NCBI GenBank assembly: GCA_021234155.1
Contig: JAJEKV010000003.1
Coordinates: 17,716,386-17,780,385 of the forward strand
Direction of reading: 5' to 3'
DNA: 64,000 nucleotides
Origin: Isoetes taiwanensis
Lineage: Eukaryota; Streptophyta; Lycopodiopsida; Isoetales; Isoetaceae
The notes under the pieces are model-generated. The model did not search any database and was not told the origin of the DNA. It was given only the letters and a program-made list of their open reading frames with translations. The translations under genes were made by a program, and so were the position numbers. Of this stretch, positions 23,853-34,860 are shown piece after piece. Position 1 is the first letter of the stretch, and every line of letters starts with the position of its first letter.

Positions 23853-24614
23853 ATGGTGCGTATTTTGGTCCCTTGGTATGTCTTTGGTCACCACGTCGTC
23901 AAATGCCTAAAAGGTGACAGGAGTTATCACGTTACCAGTGTTATTTTTGTCGTACGTGCTCTTGGGTCATGGTATGATTGGGAACGAAAATACCATGCTC
24001 ATATGCATGGGGTAGCAAGCGTGGAAATTGAGGAGCTTATTGGAAAGCTCAAGGATATATTTTGCACTGACGAGGTTGTCAAGTTCGAGCAGTTCATCCA
24101 ACTAATTGATGACTTCCTATTTGATCAAGCCTATCCAAGTGAACGGTGTTTACGCGGATGTGCTTTGAGAGAGGTAGGTGGAGGATAAAGTGCATGTATC
24201 TATCTTTTGGGTAAATGTAGTGCTTTGAGTAAACGTGCAATTATTTGTCTTCTTTTTCAGATGAGAAACGATACCGTGCACTGGCGAATTGGTGTCTTAG
24301 TAGCAAAGGAACTCACATGTGTTGGAATATGTAATGGAACCCGTTTTAGGGTCTACAAATCATTCCTTCCTGAGGCGGTATCTTATTCCATCATACGAGT
24401 CTACCTTCGGGATGAGTTGTCTCACATGCTTGATAGTCGTGAGACGTCGTGGGCAGTTCGAATCAATGATTCGCCCGTGCATTTCACTTTTACCCCAGCT
24501 AAGATGTTATCTGTCGGAGAAGTGAAGATATCACGGGAGTATCCAACAAAGTACAATATTAGGCCCTTGGTGATGTGCGCCATATGGAGATGTATATTTA
24601 GAGTTCCATCATGA
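23853..24614 (+). CDS. Unidentified Helitron-borne ORFs (23853-24188 and 24207-24614)
   Basis: Two adjacent frames lie between the helicase and the Helitron end. The first starts MVRILVPWYVFGHHVVKCLK and contains SWYDWERKYHAHMHGVASVE. The second contains WRIGVLVAKELTCVGICNGT, RFRVYKSFLPEAVSYS and WAVRINDSPVHFTF. They have normal protein-like composition but I recognise no domain. They could be an extra Helitron gene or a captured host fragment. The 24537-24614 end is shared with the second Helitron copy. Confidence 0.35.
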
Positions 24615-24897
24615 ACTAAAGTACGTCAATGAGCTAGGACAAAATTTTGTGTTTTGTATTTTTGTACCTATTTTTTGTTCGTGTACTTAACTACTTCTAA
24701 GGGTGACATTTTGAGCATAAGTTCTGGATCCAGCTTTCCAAAATTTTGTTTTTTTTTAGGGTTAGATTTAACACATTTGTTACAAAGCATTATTTTCTCT
24801 GTTGAAATTGATAAACGCAAAGTTAATAGATTGATGACACTGTCATTAGACAAATTTCAATAACAAAAAAAATTACAAAAGCAAATATTGTCTGATC

Positions 24898-24988
24898 TTG
24901 CCTATATCAACGTGTATGGACGTTAAAGGCCGAGTAAAAACACATGCCCAGGACATTAGCCCGGCAACGCCGGGCACATGTTTACTAG
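24898..24988 (+). other. Helitron 3' terminal signal
   Basis: GCCCGGC-AAC-GCCGGGC hairpin followed by ACATGTTTA and CTAG, then host T at 24989. This matches the 29809-29838 and 60645-60673 termini. Confidence 0.9.
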
Positions 24989-26990
24989 TTACTTCTTCTA
25001 AAATGTGGCTTTCCGGCAGTGCTAACCACGGCGCTTACGCTTTTCCCGGCGGAGGTTACGCCGATTTCTTTATTTTCCGACCAATTTTTCGTACATACAT
25101 TTCTTCACTCGAATTTTTACTCCAGGGGAGGGGATGGAAGGCGTTTTTTTTCCAGCAGCTAACATCATGGGGAGATGATCCCCTCCACCGGCCACGATTA
25201 AGGCAATGGAGTTTAAATTTGAAAGCTTTTGGGGCTCTAAACGAAGTTTAGTTTGTTCATCAGGGATTTCCCAGTTTTCGCCACAAGCAGGTCAGTATGT
25301 TTCCTCCTCCGGCTCCATCGTGGGTTTGAAGATAAGATTTAACTTACCTCTCTCAGTTTTTGCAGCTGAAGAGCATTCGGCTACACAAAGAAACGCCAAG
25401 GTAAATTTTTCCTCTGTTTTCTATGTTTGTTTTGAGTTTTCATTCCAGAGTGCAGCCAGCGAGTTCGGCAAAGGATATTTCATATATGACGCCCTTCCTT
25501 CCACGCCCATTTCTTCAAAACCCTTTAAAAGCTTAAAAATCCCGCTGTTGAAGACACGAAATGCAGATATTCATTGTTTGTTTCGTCTGTTTTGTTTCAT
25601 CTATTGGAATCACTCCTGCCCAGAAAATCTTGCTAAATTCTGCCCCACTACAATGGCTAAGTTGTGCCCTTCCTGCTAAGTTCTGTCCTTGCATCAGATG
25701 CATGCTCTGTTAGGTTAAATGCTCTAATGCATGCTCTAATGCTGTGCAAGCATCCTGCAGCGTTGAAGTTGAGGCCGCCTTTGCAGTTGCAACCACAGCC
25801 ACAAAGGTAACTAAATCTTCTTTTATCTGATGTTTTTGGTAATCCGATTATTTTTCCAGATAGGTAATCTGGCAGGTTATAGATAGGTAATCCGACAGGT
25901 TATGGATGGATAACTTTGGCATGTGCTTGCAATTGGTTGCATGAGATTTAGGAAAGGGTAACAGATACGCTGTGAATATGCAAAACAAATGTAAATGCAG
26001 GGGAAGAGAAGCTGTAGATGGATCCAGATTGAAATGTTACAACAAAAGCACCAAGAAGAAGGCCATTATTTCGTCAAAGCCAAGGACATGCACGTAGATA
26101 TGAGATTAGAGTTTGGGCTTGACGGATTTCCCACAGGGGATTTGTGCTTGCTAAAATTGTGGAGCTTGTGGGCTTACTACAAGACGAATTCTTAGAGATC
26201 TTTAGTAGGTAACCATGTCGTGTTTTTTTTTCTTGGTGAGCAAGCAATAATCTAAACGTCAACATGTTTGCTATTCAGGATTCATGAATTTTGCTATGCC
26301 GTCTTCTTTCATCTTTTTATTTGATATAGCATGTTATTGTAAAATTTCTTATTTAACTTTAGTTTATCACTATCTTATGCATCTTTGCTGTCGCAAGTTA
26401 CATCTTTACATGGCAGGGGATCAAGCTTCAAATTTCCAAATTGGTTCAAGAACTTATATGAGAGGATGCCACGTTGTAGGTAGGTTAGTTTTGTTTGCTG
26501 AAGGTAAAAGGTTTTACCATGAACGTATGAGTTTCTGATCTGTAACATGTTTTTTTTCTACAGCAGATTATACTTGCTTTCCTTGAAGGTAATTCTAATG
26601 AAGGAACTAAAGGCCAGTCATATTTATTCTGGCCTCATAGAAAGATATGTTGCTATACAGTCTGGCATGTAAATGTTCATGCATTTGCAGCACAAATGCA
26701 TAAAACATGTCAGATGATATTTCTAACTGGATTTTTCAGTGGATTTTGAGATTTGCTGGAGATTTCAGTGGGTTTGCTGGAGATGCAAAATGTTGCTCGA
26801 AACCTTATGGTATCAGGGTTGTGCTTACAATCATCCCAACCCAGGTTTTGCAGATTGCTATAGCTGCTCAACATGCTTTGATTAGAAAATGAAAGCTTTA
26901 AAAAGCTTAGTGAATTGTTGCAAGATCTGGAGCCGGTTTTACAGGAGCTACAAAAGGAGGACATGCACCAGGGATTCTTTGTGTAAACTT
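24989..26990 (+). other. No confirmed gene; scattered exon-like pieces
   Basis: Exon-like phrases are present: VEAAFAVATTATK before a GT near 25805, GFVLAKIVELVGLLQDEFLE before GTAACC near 26210, and AIAAQHALIRK followed, after a one-base shift, by NESFKKLSELLQDLEPVLQE and a stop at 26986. Together they read like a small alpha-helical domain protein cut by introns. The last phrase resembles N-terminal helical bundles of plant immune or armadillo-type proteins, but the assignment is weak. The frame at 25206-25679 has no supporting features. Confidence 0.25.
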
Positions 26991-28136
26991 GAAATTGACC
27001 TTTTTTGTTCTGAAGAGTTTTAGATTTGACCTTGATTGATTGTGTGTAAGTTTTGCAAGGACCTACACAAAAGTGCCATACTTTGCTCTAAAACATTCAG
27101 TTTTTTTATTTATTTAACGTCTGCAAATTTGATTCCTGACATGGTAACCTTTTAATGACATTTTTTAACATGGTTTTTTATTTTCACATGCTTTTTTGTC
27201 AACTATTATCCATAATGCATCATTTGATTTTGTTTTATACCTGCAACATTTTAAAGTTAGATATAGCTTCTTGGGGTTCCGTAAAGAGAATTTGTTTGTA
27301 ACATGTTAAACAATGGCTGCATTATACTGATAGCGCTAGAGTGCATTATTATTTTAAAAATTCTAAAGGTAGAAAGACATGACTCTTTCTTAGCGACAAC
27401 TTTGTAATAAATTATTTGCCTTTTAAAGGTTGCATTCTAAAGACCAACTCCAGACTTAGACATTCTATTTGTTACAATGTTCCTATTTCTATGCAATTTG
27501 ATTTAAATTGATGTTATTTGGCGACTTCTCTTTTCGTGCAAAACTCACACTAAAAACACAGTATTCCCAACATAAAGGAACTACAAACTCTATAAACAAG
27601 AATGTTAATATACATTTAAGCAATCATTCCTAGGATGGGTCCTATGACAACATATATGTCGGCCGAAGTGAAGTGGTGTTCTCATTGAGCTTTGTAAAAT
27701 CATTGAGTACACATTGATTCCCCTACTGGGGTAGAACTTTTGAAAGAACTTGAAATTTGAGTGCTCCGAAACTAGACAATCATCGAGAGCACGAAGAAAC
27801 TAGGGAATACAAGATAAAAAGATGATTTATCTGCCGCTTGGTCTATACAAAGGTGAGAAAACTGACGATCGCTTCTCATCGGGATGAAAAACCTCGTCTT
27901 TTCGAGTTTTCGAGGAAAACCCTAATGGAAACAGTCGCCAACGCCCTCGAAGGATGTCGCTGGCATACGTCCGCTGAGAAGTGAGTTAATAGACCACATG
28001 ATGGCGCTGACAACTGAGAGACCTGCAAGAAACTGACCTGCAATGAAAAGTTTAAAAAGGGGGATGACCCGTTACGAAGTCAGAAGCTTCAGGAATAGGC
28101 ACATGCCAAAGCGCAAAAATCAAGAATATAATAGCA
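26991..28136. other. No gene recognised
   Basis: AT-rich to about 27700, then mixed sequence with a small GAGTTTTCGAGGAAAACCCTAATGG phrase (split here only as a landmark near 27903-27927). No coding pattern. Confidence 0.4.
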
Positions 28137-28454
28137 CTCGGAGGCTCCAGGGCCACGCCGAGGAAGGAAAAACAGCCGACTAATCGGGAACTATCCGCGG
28201 AAAAAAACCATCGCATGAACAAACATCCGATTAGTGCTGCCTCGGAGGCTATAGCGCCACGCCGAGGAGAAAATAAATAAATACTTTCTCGGAGGCTACA
28301 ACGCCACGCCGAGAAAAAGAAAACCATGCAAACAAAGTTGTCGACCCACGAGCCACAAAGTAGACGTAACAACACGCTGTGGAAATGAATAATAAATACC
28401 GCTCGAGAGAAAAATGAACAAGAATTAAGTCACCGAGGCTACATCTATGCCGAG
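28137..28454. repeat. Four dispersed CTCGG...CCGAG hairpin modules
   Basis: Similar modules of about 27 bases occur at about 28137-28163, 28240-28267, 28286-28314 and 28431-28454. Each has CTCGGAGGCT at the left and CCACGCCGAG at the right (the last is degenerate), so each can fold on its own with a 5-6 bp stem. They punctuate a long minus-strand open frame (28249-28791) that has no protein-like signature. Confidence 0.6.
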
Positions 28455-28799
28455 AAAGAGAGAGATCATAAGAATGAAATGATAAGAACATATGTATTAT
28501 AAAAAACATAAAATGGAAACCTGGAAGATTTAGAGGATGCAGAGCGACCCAAAAATATGGAAAGCAAAGACAGAGATGGTTAACGGACTGAAAAGGAAAA
28601 GAAATGGAAAGGGGTAATGGGAAAAGGAAAACACAGATACGGTCAGATGCAGACAAACTATCAAGGGAGGGAGGGTAAGGAACTGGCAAGATAAAGGAGA
28701 AGGAAAAAACTAGCTCAAGAGAATGCCGATGACGAAAAAATGAAAAGAGGCTGAATAAATAGGGAGTGCGAAACAGGGCGTCCCCATCCAAGGAATGTC

Positions 28800-28825
28800 G
28801 GTTCTATTGCTATCGCAATAGAACC
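28800..28825. repeat. Perfect 11-bp hairpin with 4-nt loop
   Basis: GGTTCTATTGC (28800-28810), loop TATC, then GCAATAGAACC (28815-28825). Isolated. It could be a terminator-like or element-end structure. Confidence 0.8.
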
Positions 28826-29385
28826 GTGGCATTGTATTTTTGAACCTAGAGGTTATATCAGTTATTTTGCATAGTCGAGAATCTATGCAACAACTGAAGG
28901 TCCATTTTCCTTAAACCTTAGGTATAAAGGACCACCTTATGCTATAGGCACAACCTTAGACTACCAAAAGTAGATATTTGAACAGTCTCAAGGAAAATAA
29001 GTTCCATTGGGCATTATGGTATCATTCTCAGGTCTGGGAGGAAAAGTGAAGGCAATGCGATAAAGAGAATGTTGAAGCACCGAGTTCGACAACTCTTACC
29101 AAAATATTGTTGAATGCGCCTTCCATGTCTAAATTATTCTATCTTAAAATAATGGGCATGGTTACAACAACATTTAAAATGTCCATGCGTGGTTAGAAGT
29201 CAATGCGTGCATGTCATATGATAATGAGGTTATTTCATGGGTAATTGATAATTGCCAATTAAGACACATGTGGACGTTAATGGCTAAGTAAAAACACATG
29301 GCAGGGCATTAACCCGACAATGCTACTTGATAGCTTTAGCTTTACTCTCAGCTACTGAACTGCCCTTCATCAACTTCTATCACAG
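28826..29385. other. Spacer with a degenerate Helitron-like end (about 29267-29325)
   Basis: The phrase GGACGTTAATGGCTAAGTAA, then AAACACATGGCAGGGCATTA, then ACCCGACAATG parallels the last 60 bases of the Helitron ends at 24988 and 29838. The hairpin is eroded and no CTAG is present. No gene is seen. Confidence 0.45.
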
Positions 29386-29838
29386 TAGCATCCAACAAAG
29401 TACAATATTAGGCCCTTGGTGATGTGCGCCATGTGGAGATGTATATTTAGAGTTCCATCATGAACTAAAATACATCAATGAGTTAGGACAAGATTTTGTG
29501 TTTTATATATTTTTGTACTTATTTCTTATTGATGTACTTAATTACTTCTAAGAGTGACATTTTCAGCATCAATTTTGGATTTGTCTTCCAGATTTTTGTC
29601 TTCAGAGATAGATTTAACTGTCTCCTACATTCCTTATAAAGCATTGTTTTCTCTACTGAAATCTATGAACGCAAATGCTACTGGCATTATACTATTTCAA
29701 TAACAAAAATAATTACAAAAGCAAATAACAAAGTTTTACATATGGACGTTTGAGGCAGATATTTACTAGGGTGTTAAAGGCCAGGTAAAAACACGAGCCA
29801 GGACATTAGCCCGGCAACGCCGGGCACACGTTTACTAG
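29386..29838 (+). mobile_element. Helitron 3' end, second copy (non-autonomous or truncated)
   Basis: Collinear with 24537-24988, beginning at TCCAACAAAGTACAATATTA and ending with the same GCCCGGC-AAC-GCCGGGC hairpin (29809-29825), ACACGTTTA, CTAG (29835-29838) and T. It differs by substitutions and an extra block of about 25 bases near 29745-29770. The 5' extent is unknown because similarity stops at about 29386. Confidence 0.85.
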
Positions 29839-30194
29839 TCTTATTTATTTAAGGGGGTGGTCCCTTCAACCACATAACTTATTTCTTAAACACTAATGTA
29901 TTCACTTCTACAGGCCAGTAGAGCGTACTGATAAGCTGCAGAAGCATCAAGGCCTCACTTCGTAGGCCAACTTGTGTTTTTGAAAAATAAAATAAAATTT
30001 GTGTTCAAAATGTACTTTTGAATGTGATCTCTTACTGTTTATGTTGAGGCAGGACTTCTTGTCCTGCTACCTTCAGATGTAACCCTTTGACGTTTTCAAT
30101 AAATTAAACTTGTCTTTGCCATAATTACTCTCCACTAACTCTAATGCTGAGGATAGCATTAATCCAGGGGAGGGGGAGGGGGGGGGGAATAGAA
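29839..30194. other. Spacer with polypurine tract (30162-30194) before an LTR
   Basis: An almost pure G run interrupted by A, ending GGGGAATAGAA, abuts the LTR start at 30195. This is where a retroelement polypurine tract (the plus-strand primer) should be. It is also a G-quadruplex candidate. The rest holds no gene. Confidence 0.5.
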
Positions 30195-31703
30195 TGTGAC
30201 GTTCCAGGTATCTATACGGTATACGTATGCATACCATGACACGTCACCAGTACATAGTAGGCCTAAGGGCCCAAGTGGGGGTTCGCATATAATGGATTTT
30301 ATTAGCTATGCTAATAAAACCAATGGATAATTATGGATTATAGTGGCATAATTAACCTAATTACGCTATTATGGTCTAATTAACTAATTGTCACCAATGA
30401 GGGGGTGCCACCTGGCCCAAATCGATTGGCCAGGAGGGACTTACCATTTTGGGGCATGGAATAGGGGTCCTACCCCTCCCAATTCATCCCAAATTCGAAT
30501 TGGAAGTGAAGAGGAGCAGCAGCCAGCAGCTTACACCCATTTTTGCCAACACCTACCAACCAGCCTCGGACTATGGATGCGTACCGTGACCACGGCTCTA
30601 GCCAAGAGACTGCTTAGTCATTAGATAGCTTCTATTCCGCTGACACTTCTTTGAATAGATGGAATGATTAATTCTCTTTTGTATGTTGTTCTGGATACTT
30701 AGATGGTGTTTATATTCTTTCTTTCTGCTTCTTCCGTGTATTGGGAATTAAGGGAAGGGTAGAGACCTAAAAGCCTCTTAGCAGTAGCGATGTCTCTAGC
30801 TAGATCCCTTAATACCCAATAAATGCGGCCTGTGCACAAGAGCCAACCTGGTTGTGGATGCTATGATGTGGTTCAGCACCAGATAACGGGTATGAGGGTG
30901 AATCGGGGGTGGGGTCTTGCCTAGCGCGGCTACAGGACTCCTATAGTGTGCTAGGCTTATAGCCGGTCACTGTGTGTGGGTCGGGTATGGGTCTGACACT
31001 CTCTGGGCCGGAGGGCGAGAGTCTTTATGGCCGTCCTGGGCTCGAACGGGCTGGTGATCTAGCCTTTAGATTTAGAAGAGTAAGTCGGGTACAGATGCGG
31101 GGGTCGCTGATGCGGCACGTGTTCTCTAGCACACCCAGGGATCCGTCATGCTCGAGAAGGAGCGCCTCTCTGACCTGCCTCATCGGACCGGGGAGATGTA
31201 ACCCGGAGTAGTCCCGAAGGGTGATTCCTTGGGATTGCGTCTCCGGAGGGCTACAAGCACGTCATAGCATGATTCAACCTATCTGCCATTGTCTTATGCC
31301 AGCCAATGCCATGTTATATTTCCGTCTGTTGATATCTTGAGGCCCTGGCCGTCAGTTGACACCTTGGAGTCTGAGCCCAGGATAGTGCCTTGCCATGATG
31401 TTATTTCGTGTTATTATGGATGTATTGTCTTTTCCGTGATGATGTTGGATGGGCCACCCTTCGTGGTGGTATATTATTTTGCATGATGATTGTATGCTAA
31501 CGTATATGTATGCTTTCGCTGTATAGGATTTCCCATAAAGGACGTGGGACGAATGACACCTCCGTGTTCCTCGCCCGGACACTTGGCCATCCCAAGTGGT
31601 CCGAGTACGACGGAGGGCCTTTCCATGGTGATGTAGTCGCCATGGGCGGGGAATTCCCGTATTTATACGATGGGAGCATCGTATAGACTCTGGGAGCGTC
31701 ACA
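30195..31703 (+). mobile_element. LTR (3' LTR or solo) of the same superfamily as 48290-49852
   Basis: Starts TGTGACGTTCCAGG and ends GAGCGTCACA, giving 7-bp matched termini (TGTGACG/CGTCACA), about 1.51 kb. It shares ordered blocks with the 48290 LTR: GGTAGAG-CC(T/C)AAA, GCGGCCTGTGCACAAGA, CTGGTTGTGG, CATCGGA-C-GGGGAGATG, AATGCCAGCCAA and GAGTCTGAGCC. No primer-binding site follows, and a purine tract precedes it, fitting a 3' LTR whose internal region is lost. I found no matching 5-bp host duplication. Confidence 0.75.
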
Positions 31704-32874
31704 TTTTCCTGATATTCCTGGGACAAATCATGGCCCTCCACAAACCACGGCCCTAGACATTTGGATAAACAAGCTCCTACATCATGAGCACAAGATCCAC
31801 ATATCCCTTATATTCTCTAGAGTATCTAGGAACATACCCTGCTTAGGCTGAGATTCTACTGGTGTCAATTGATGCGTGGAAGTTGAACATAGATCGATCA
31901 TGTTGGATGATTTAAAATCTCTCATGTTTTTTGTGATTCCACTAACATAAGTAATTTAGCATCAAATTTTGCTTCGGGAGAGGATGTGGATGTATAAACA
32001 GTCATACTTTTAGGGGATTCCTCTTGCCTTGTTGCAGCGGAATCAGTTAACACTCATCGGCATGAATCAGACCGCCGGAATAGATCTCCAGTTGAAGAAT
32101 TACCCTTTTCCAAGTCGAATCCCTACTTTCGGCTATGATATGTTTTGCAACATTTGATGCCACAAAAGTAATCACGGCTTTTGATACTGGAATATTAGCC
32201 TTAGTTTAGCCAACCCAGAAAGAGCGAAAAGTATAGGAATAATATTCATCAATGTCAATATCATACTCAATTCTGGAATGTAAATGGCAGGTCCAACCCT
32301 GTGTTGCCACGTGGAACCTTGAAGATCATTTTTTTTTTGTTTTGCTTGCAATTCTTAGACTTTGTACTTTATGTTACGTTTTTACTTGACAATCTATAAG
32401 TTTTTACCCTACATTCTTAAACTCAAAATCAAACTCAACATGTTAAATAGAAATTTCAAAACTAGTTTACAATCACAAGTTTACATCAAATAAGAGACAA
32501 TGGAGTCAAATAAAAACTGTGTTAATCAACAATTGATACAACAATTTTGAACACAGAAAACCAGTTCTGGAGCTAATTGTTTGTCATCTGCTACATGAAA
32601 TCGTCGAAAAACTACTGACATATGTGGCATCTGCTGCACCACCCAACACAATATAAAAATGACATGCATGTAATAATAAAAAAAAAAAAGCATTTGCATT
32701 AGGAAATTGAAAAAGTAGCTAATATATTATTACGAAATTTTTTTAATCTAGGCAATAGTGGCCATTATATTGTAGGAAGCTATGTCCATATCCAGAATGC
32801 CTAGAGAAGAAGAAATGTAGCTTTAAAGCTAAATATTAGGCTATTTCTAGCCATCTCTGTAATGAATCCAAGTC
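31704..32874. other. No gene recognised
   Basis: AT-rich spacer with no credible frame. An A-run lies at about 32679-32690. Confidence 0.4.
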
Positions 32875-33907
32875 AAGAATCAAGACAACTCTTCTGGTCT
32901 CTTCTGTACATCCATTGACGCAACGTCGGTGGCGAGCAGCAGGTGTGCTCGCAGTATCTGCATGGTATAATGAGACAAGATTGTTGACGTGGAATGAGTT
33001 CAAATTGAAGTTCCTTCTCCTTCGTTGGGACCGGGCCATTTGGGAAAAAGTAGCTGCTACACTTCCTCCACACCCACAAGACGTGGCTCCCCAGCTCTAG
33101 GTGGTTCATGGCAGTGTTAAGGAGGAGCGCCTGGGCACTCGATGTATGTGGTCTTGCTTCATCCTGAGGTGTTGCCTCCATCGCCAAAGTGGCCTTTAGT
33201 TATCCCCGAGCCTCATCGTAAAGCAGTCTAGCGATGGGTGTGGGATAAATTGCTTCATCCTAAGCTGTCCATTTTATGGTGGCAAATCACTCATAGATGC
33301 CTACGGGTAAACACTGTTGTTCATCGATTTCGTCCAGAAGTCTCTGTGATCTGCCCTCTTTGCACGCAGAGGGATGAGACAATTGAGCACTGTTTTTTCT
33401 TGTGTCACCATGTTCGACTTGCTTGGCAGTGGCTTCTGAGTCTTTTCCGTGACTTGAATAGTCAGCAGGTCCTATTGTCAGTCTATCCTAGTTCTTGGGA
33501 CAAGTTGGCAAAGAGGGCTTTCCACTTAGCATCTGCTTGGATCATCTGGTCCATCTGGAAGAGACGAAATCTCCTCATCTTCAAGGGACAGCTCTTTTCA
33601 GATATGCAAGTGCTTAGCGATGCCCGTAGTCGCATTGTGAAGGCGTACAAGTGTTCTTCCTTAAAGGATGACATCAAAAGTGTCATTTGGGAGCAATATC
33701 TTCAGATTCACACCTACTCATAGCAAACAGTTGTGCTCATAGTGATATGTGTTCTCTGGTTTTCTATGTTATGTATGTGGTGGGTAGTGTTGCTCTAGTG
33801 GATATCTTCTCCACTGGGTTTTGAGTCCCCCATGTACTCTTTGTATTCTTTTGAGTAATAAAGGTCCACGTTCATCAAAAAAAAAAAAAAAAGAATCAAG
33901 ACAACTC
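32875..33907 (+). mobile_element. 5'-truncated LINE with poly(A) and 17-bp target site duplication
   Basis: The direct repeats AAGAATCAAGACAACTC at 32875-32891 and 33891-33907 bracket the insert. The coding piece near 32915-33100 reads RRWRAAGVLAVSAWYNETRL, LTWNEFKLKFLLLRWDRAIW. The frame 33238-33723 reads ILWWQITHRCLRVNTVVHRF, then CPLCTQRDETIEHCFFLCHH (zinc-binding motif) and ASAWIIWSIWKRRNLLIFKG. A 3' UTR with AATAAAG and a long A-run at 33877-33892 precedes the right repeat. This is the same family as 14020-14532. Stops between the two frames mark it as dead. The duplication and poly(A) fit target-primed reverse transcription. Confidence 0.92.
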
Positions 33908-33999
33908 CACACGATTCAGCCAACAACAAGATAAGGGGTGCCATCCAACCATAGAATAAAAGCACCTCTGATTCAACTATCGAGCAGAGAGCCAGCATG

Positions 34000-34860
34000 A
34001 GAGAAGTGCTCATTTAGAGATGATCCCCCTTGAACATCCACCCCTCCCCCGCAAATTTTATATGCACAACTGGCTCCCCACCCTTTCCTCTCAAGACTTT
34101 TCACCAAAGGTTGCTTGGCTTCCACCTTATATGGTTCTTTGACCCCTTTTTAGACTGTGCCTCAGAATGCCTAAAAAAGCCTCAAGCGAGTGCAACAAAT
34201 CCTAGCTCTGAATTGTAACAGCCCACCGGGATAGAAGACAAGTGTCCTCAGTTGTCATTCCTAATGCTAGGAAATAAATCATACGACTTTGATTAAGAAT
34301 GATATCTCTAAGTTACAAGAGCTTACAACATAAAATGCAAAGGAAAGTGAGTGAACTCGCCACCCATCACCTTTGCCCTTTGCCTTTCTCCCATTGTCTT
34401 TTGGCCAAAAGCTGACGCACAAAGATCAATATATATTTGGGGTCATGACTCCCAACATATACGGCCTGGCCATCTGCCTACTTCCTGATGTCACGTCCTC
34501 TTTGGACTCTTGCCTATTCAAGCAATAGGGTACACTACCAGTATTAACCTTGCTAATACCTCTTAGGGCGATAGGCTCCTCCCAAGGCTGAGCATCATGC
34601 TCAAGTCTAGTTGGCCCTCGACCTACTGATTGGAGATTTGTCTACACGGATCCTAGTATCTGTTGCTTAGCCAGATTCTAGCTCCATATAATCTGCGTAA
34701 CAACCCACCGGGGTAGGAGACAATTGTCGGCAATTCTCAAAACGTCCCTTAGTTCCTAAAGGTCCACACTTTTATCTCTTTGGTTTTCTTCCTTAGCACC
34801 ACCTCGCTTATCCCTATTAGAACGTGGCATTTTGCCACCTTTGGTACAGTCCCGAGCTAT
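34000..34860. repeat. Spacer; host repeat remainder and a twice-occurring CCCACCGGG block
   Basis: 32845-32874 plus 33908-34230 form one copy of a repeat also present at about 40925-41230 (AATCCAAGTCAAGAAT, ATCCAACCATAGAA, GAGCAGA, AGCATGAGAG). Beyond it, GTAACA(G/A)CCCACCGGG(A/G)TAG and AGACAA occur at about 34216 and 34697, a direct repeat about 480 bases apart that may mark small LTRs. No gene. Confidence 0.45.

Larger units (their letters stand above)
21666..24988 (+). mobile_element. Decayed Helitron with helicase and intact 3' terminus
   Basis: The element carries the C-terminal (Pif1-type helicase) part of a Helitron RepHel protein. It ends with the diagnostic terminus: a 7-bp GC hairpin (24959-24965 with 24969-24975), nine bases, then CTAG (24985-24988) followed by T. 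Helitrons transpose by a rolling-circle-type mechanism and insert between A and T. No Rep endonuclease domain (HUH motif) and no 5' TC end could be located, so the left border is where the helicase homology starts. The last 450 bases recur at 29386-29838. Confidence 0.85.

Noticed and set aside
25206-25679. 157-residue frame as a gene
   Set aside because: No recognisable domain, low-complexity Ser/Phe composition, and GT/AG-like sites suggest noncoding sequence.
28249-28791. 180-residue minus-strand open frame
   Set aside because: Phe/Ser/Leu-rich from purine-biased sequence, no domain, and its DNA contains the CTCGG hairpin modules.
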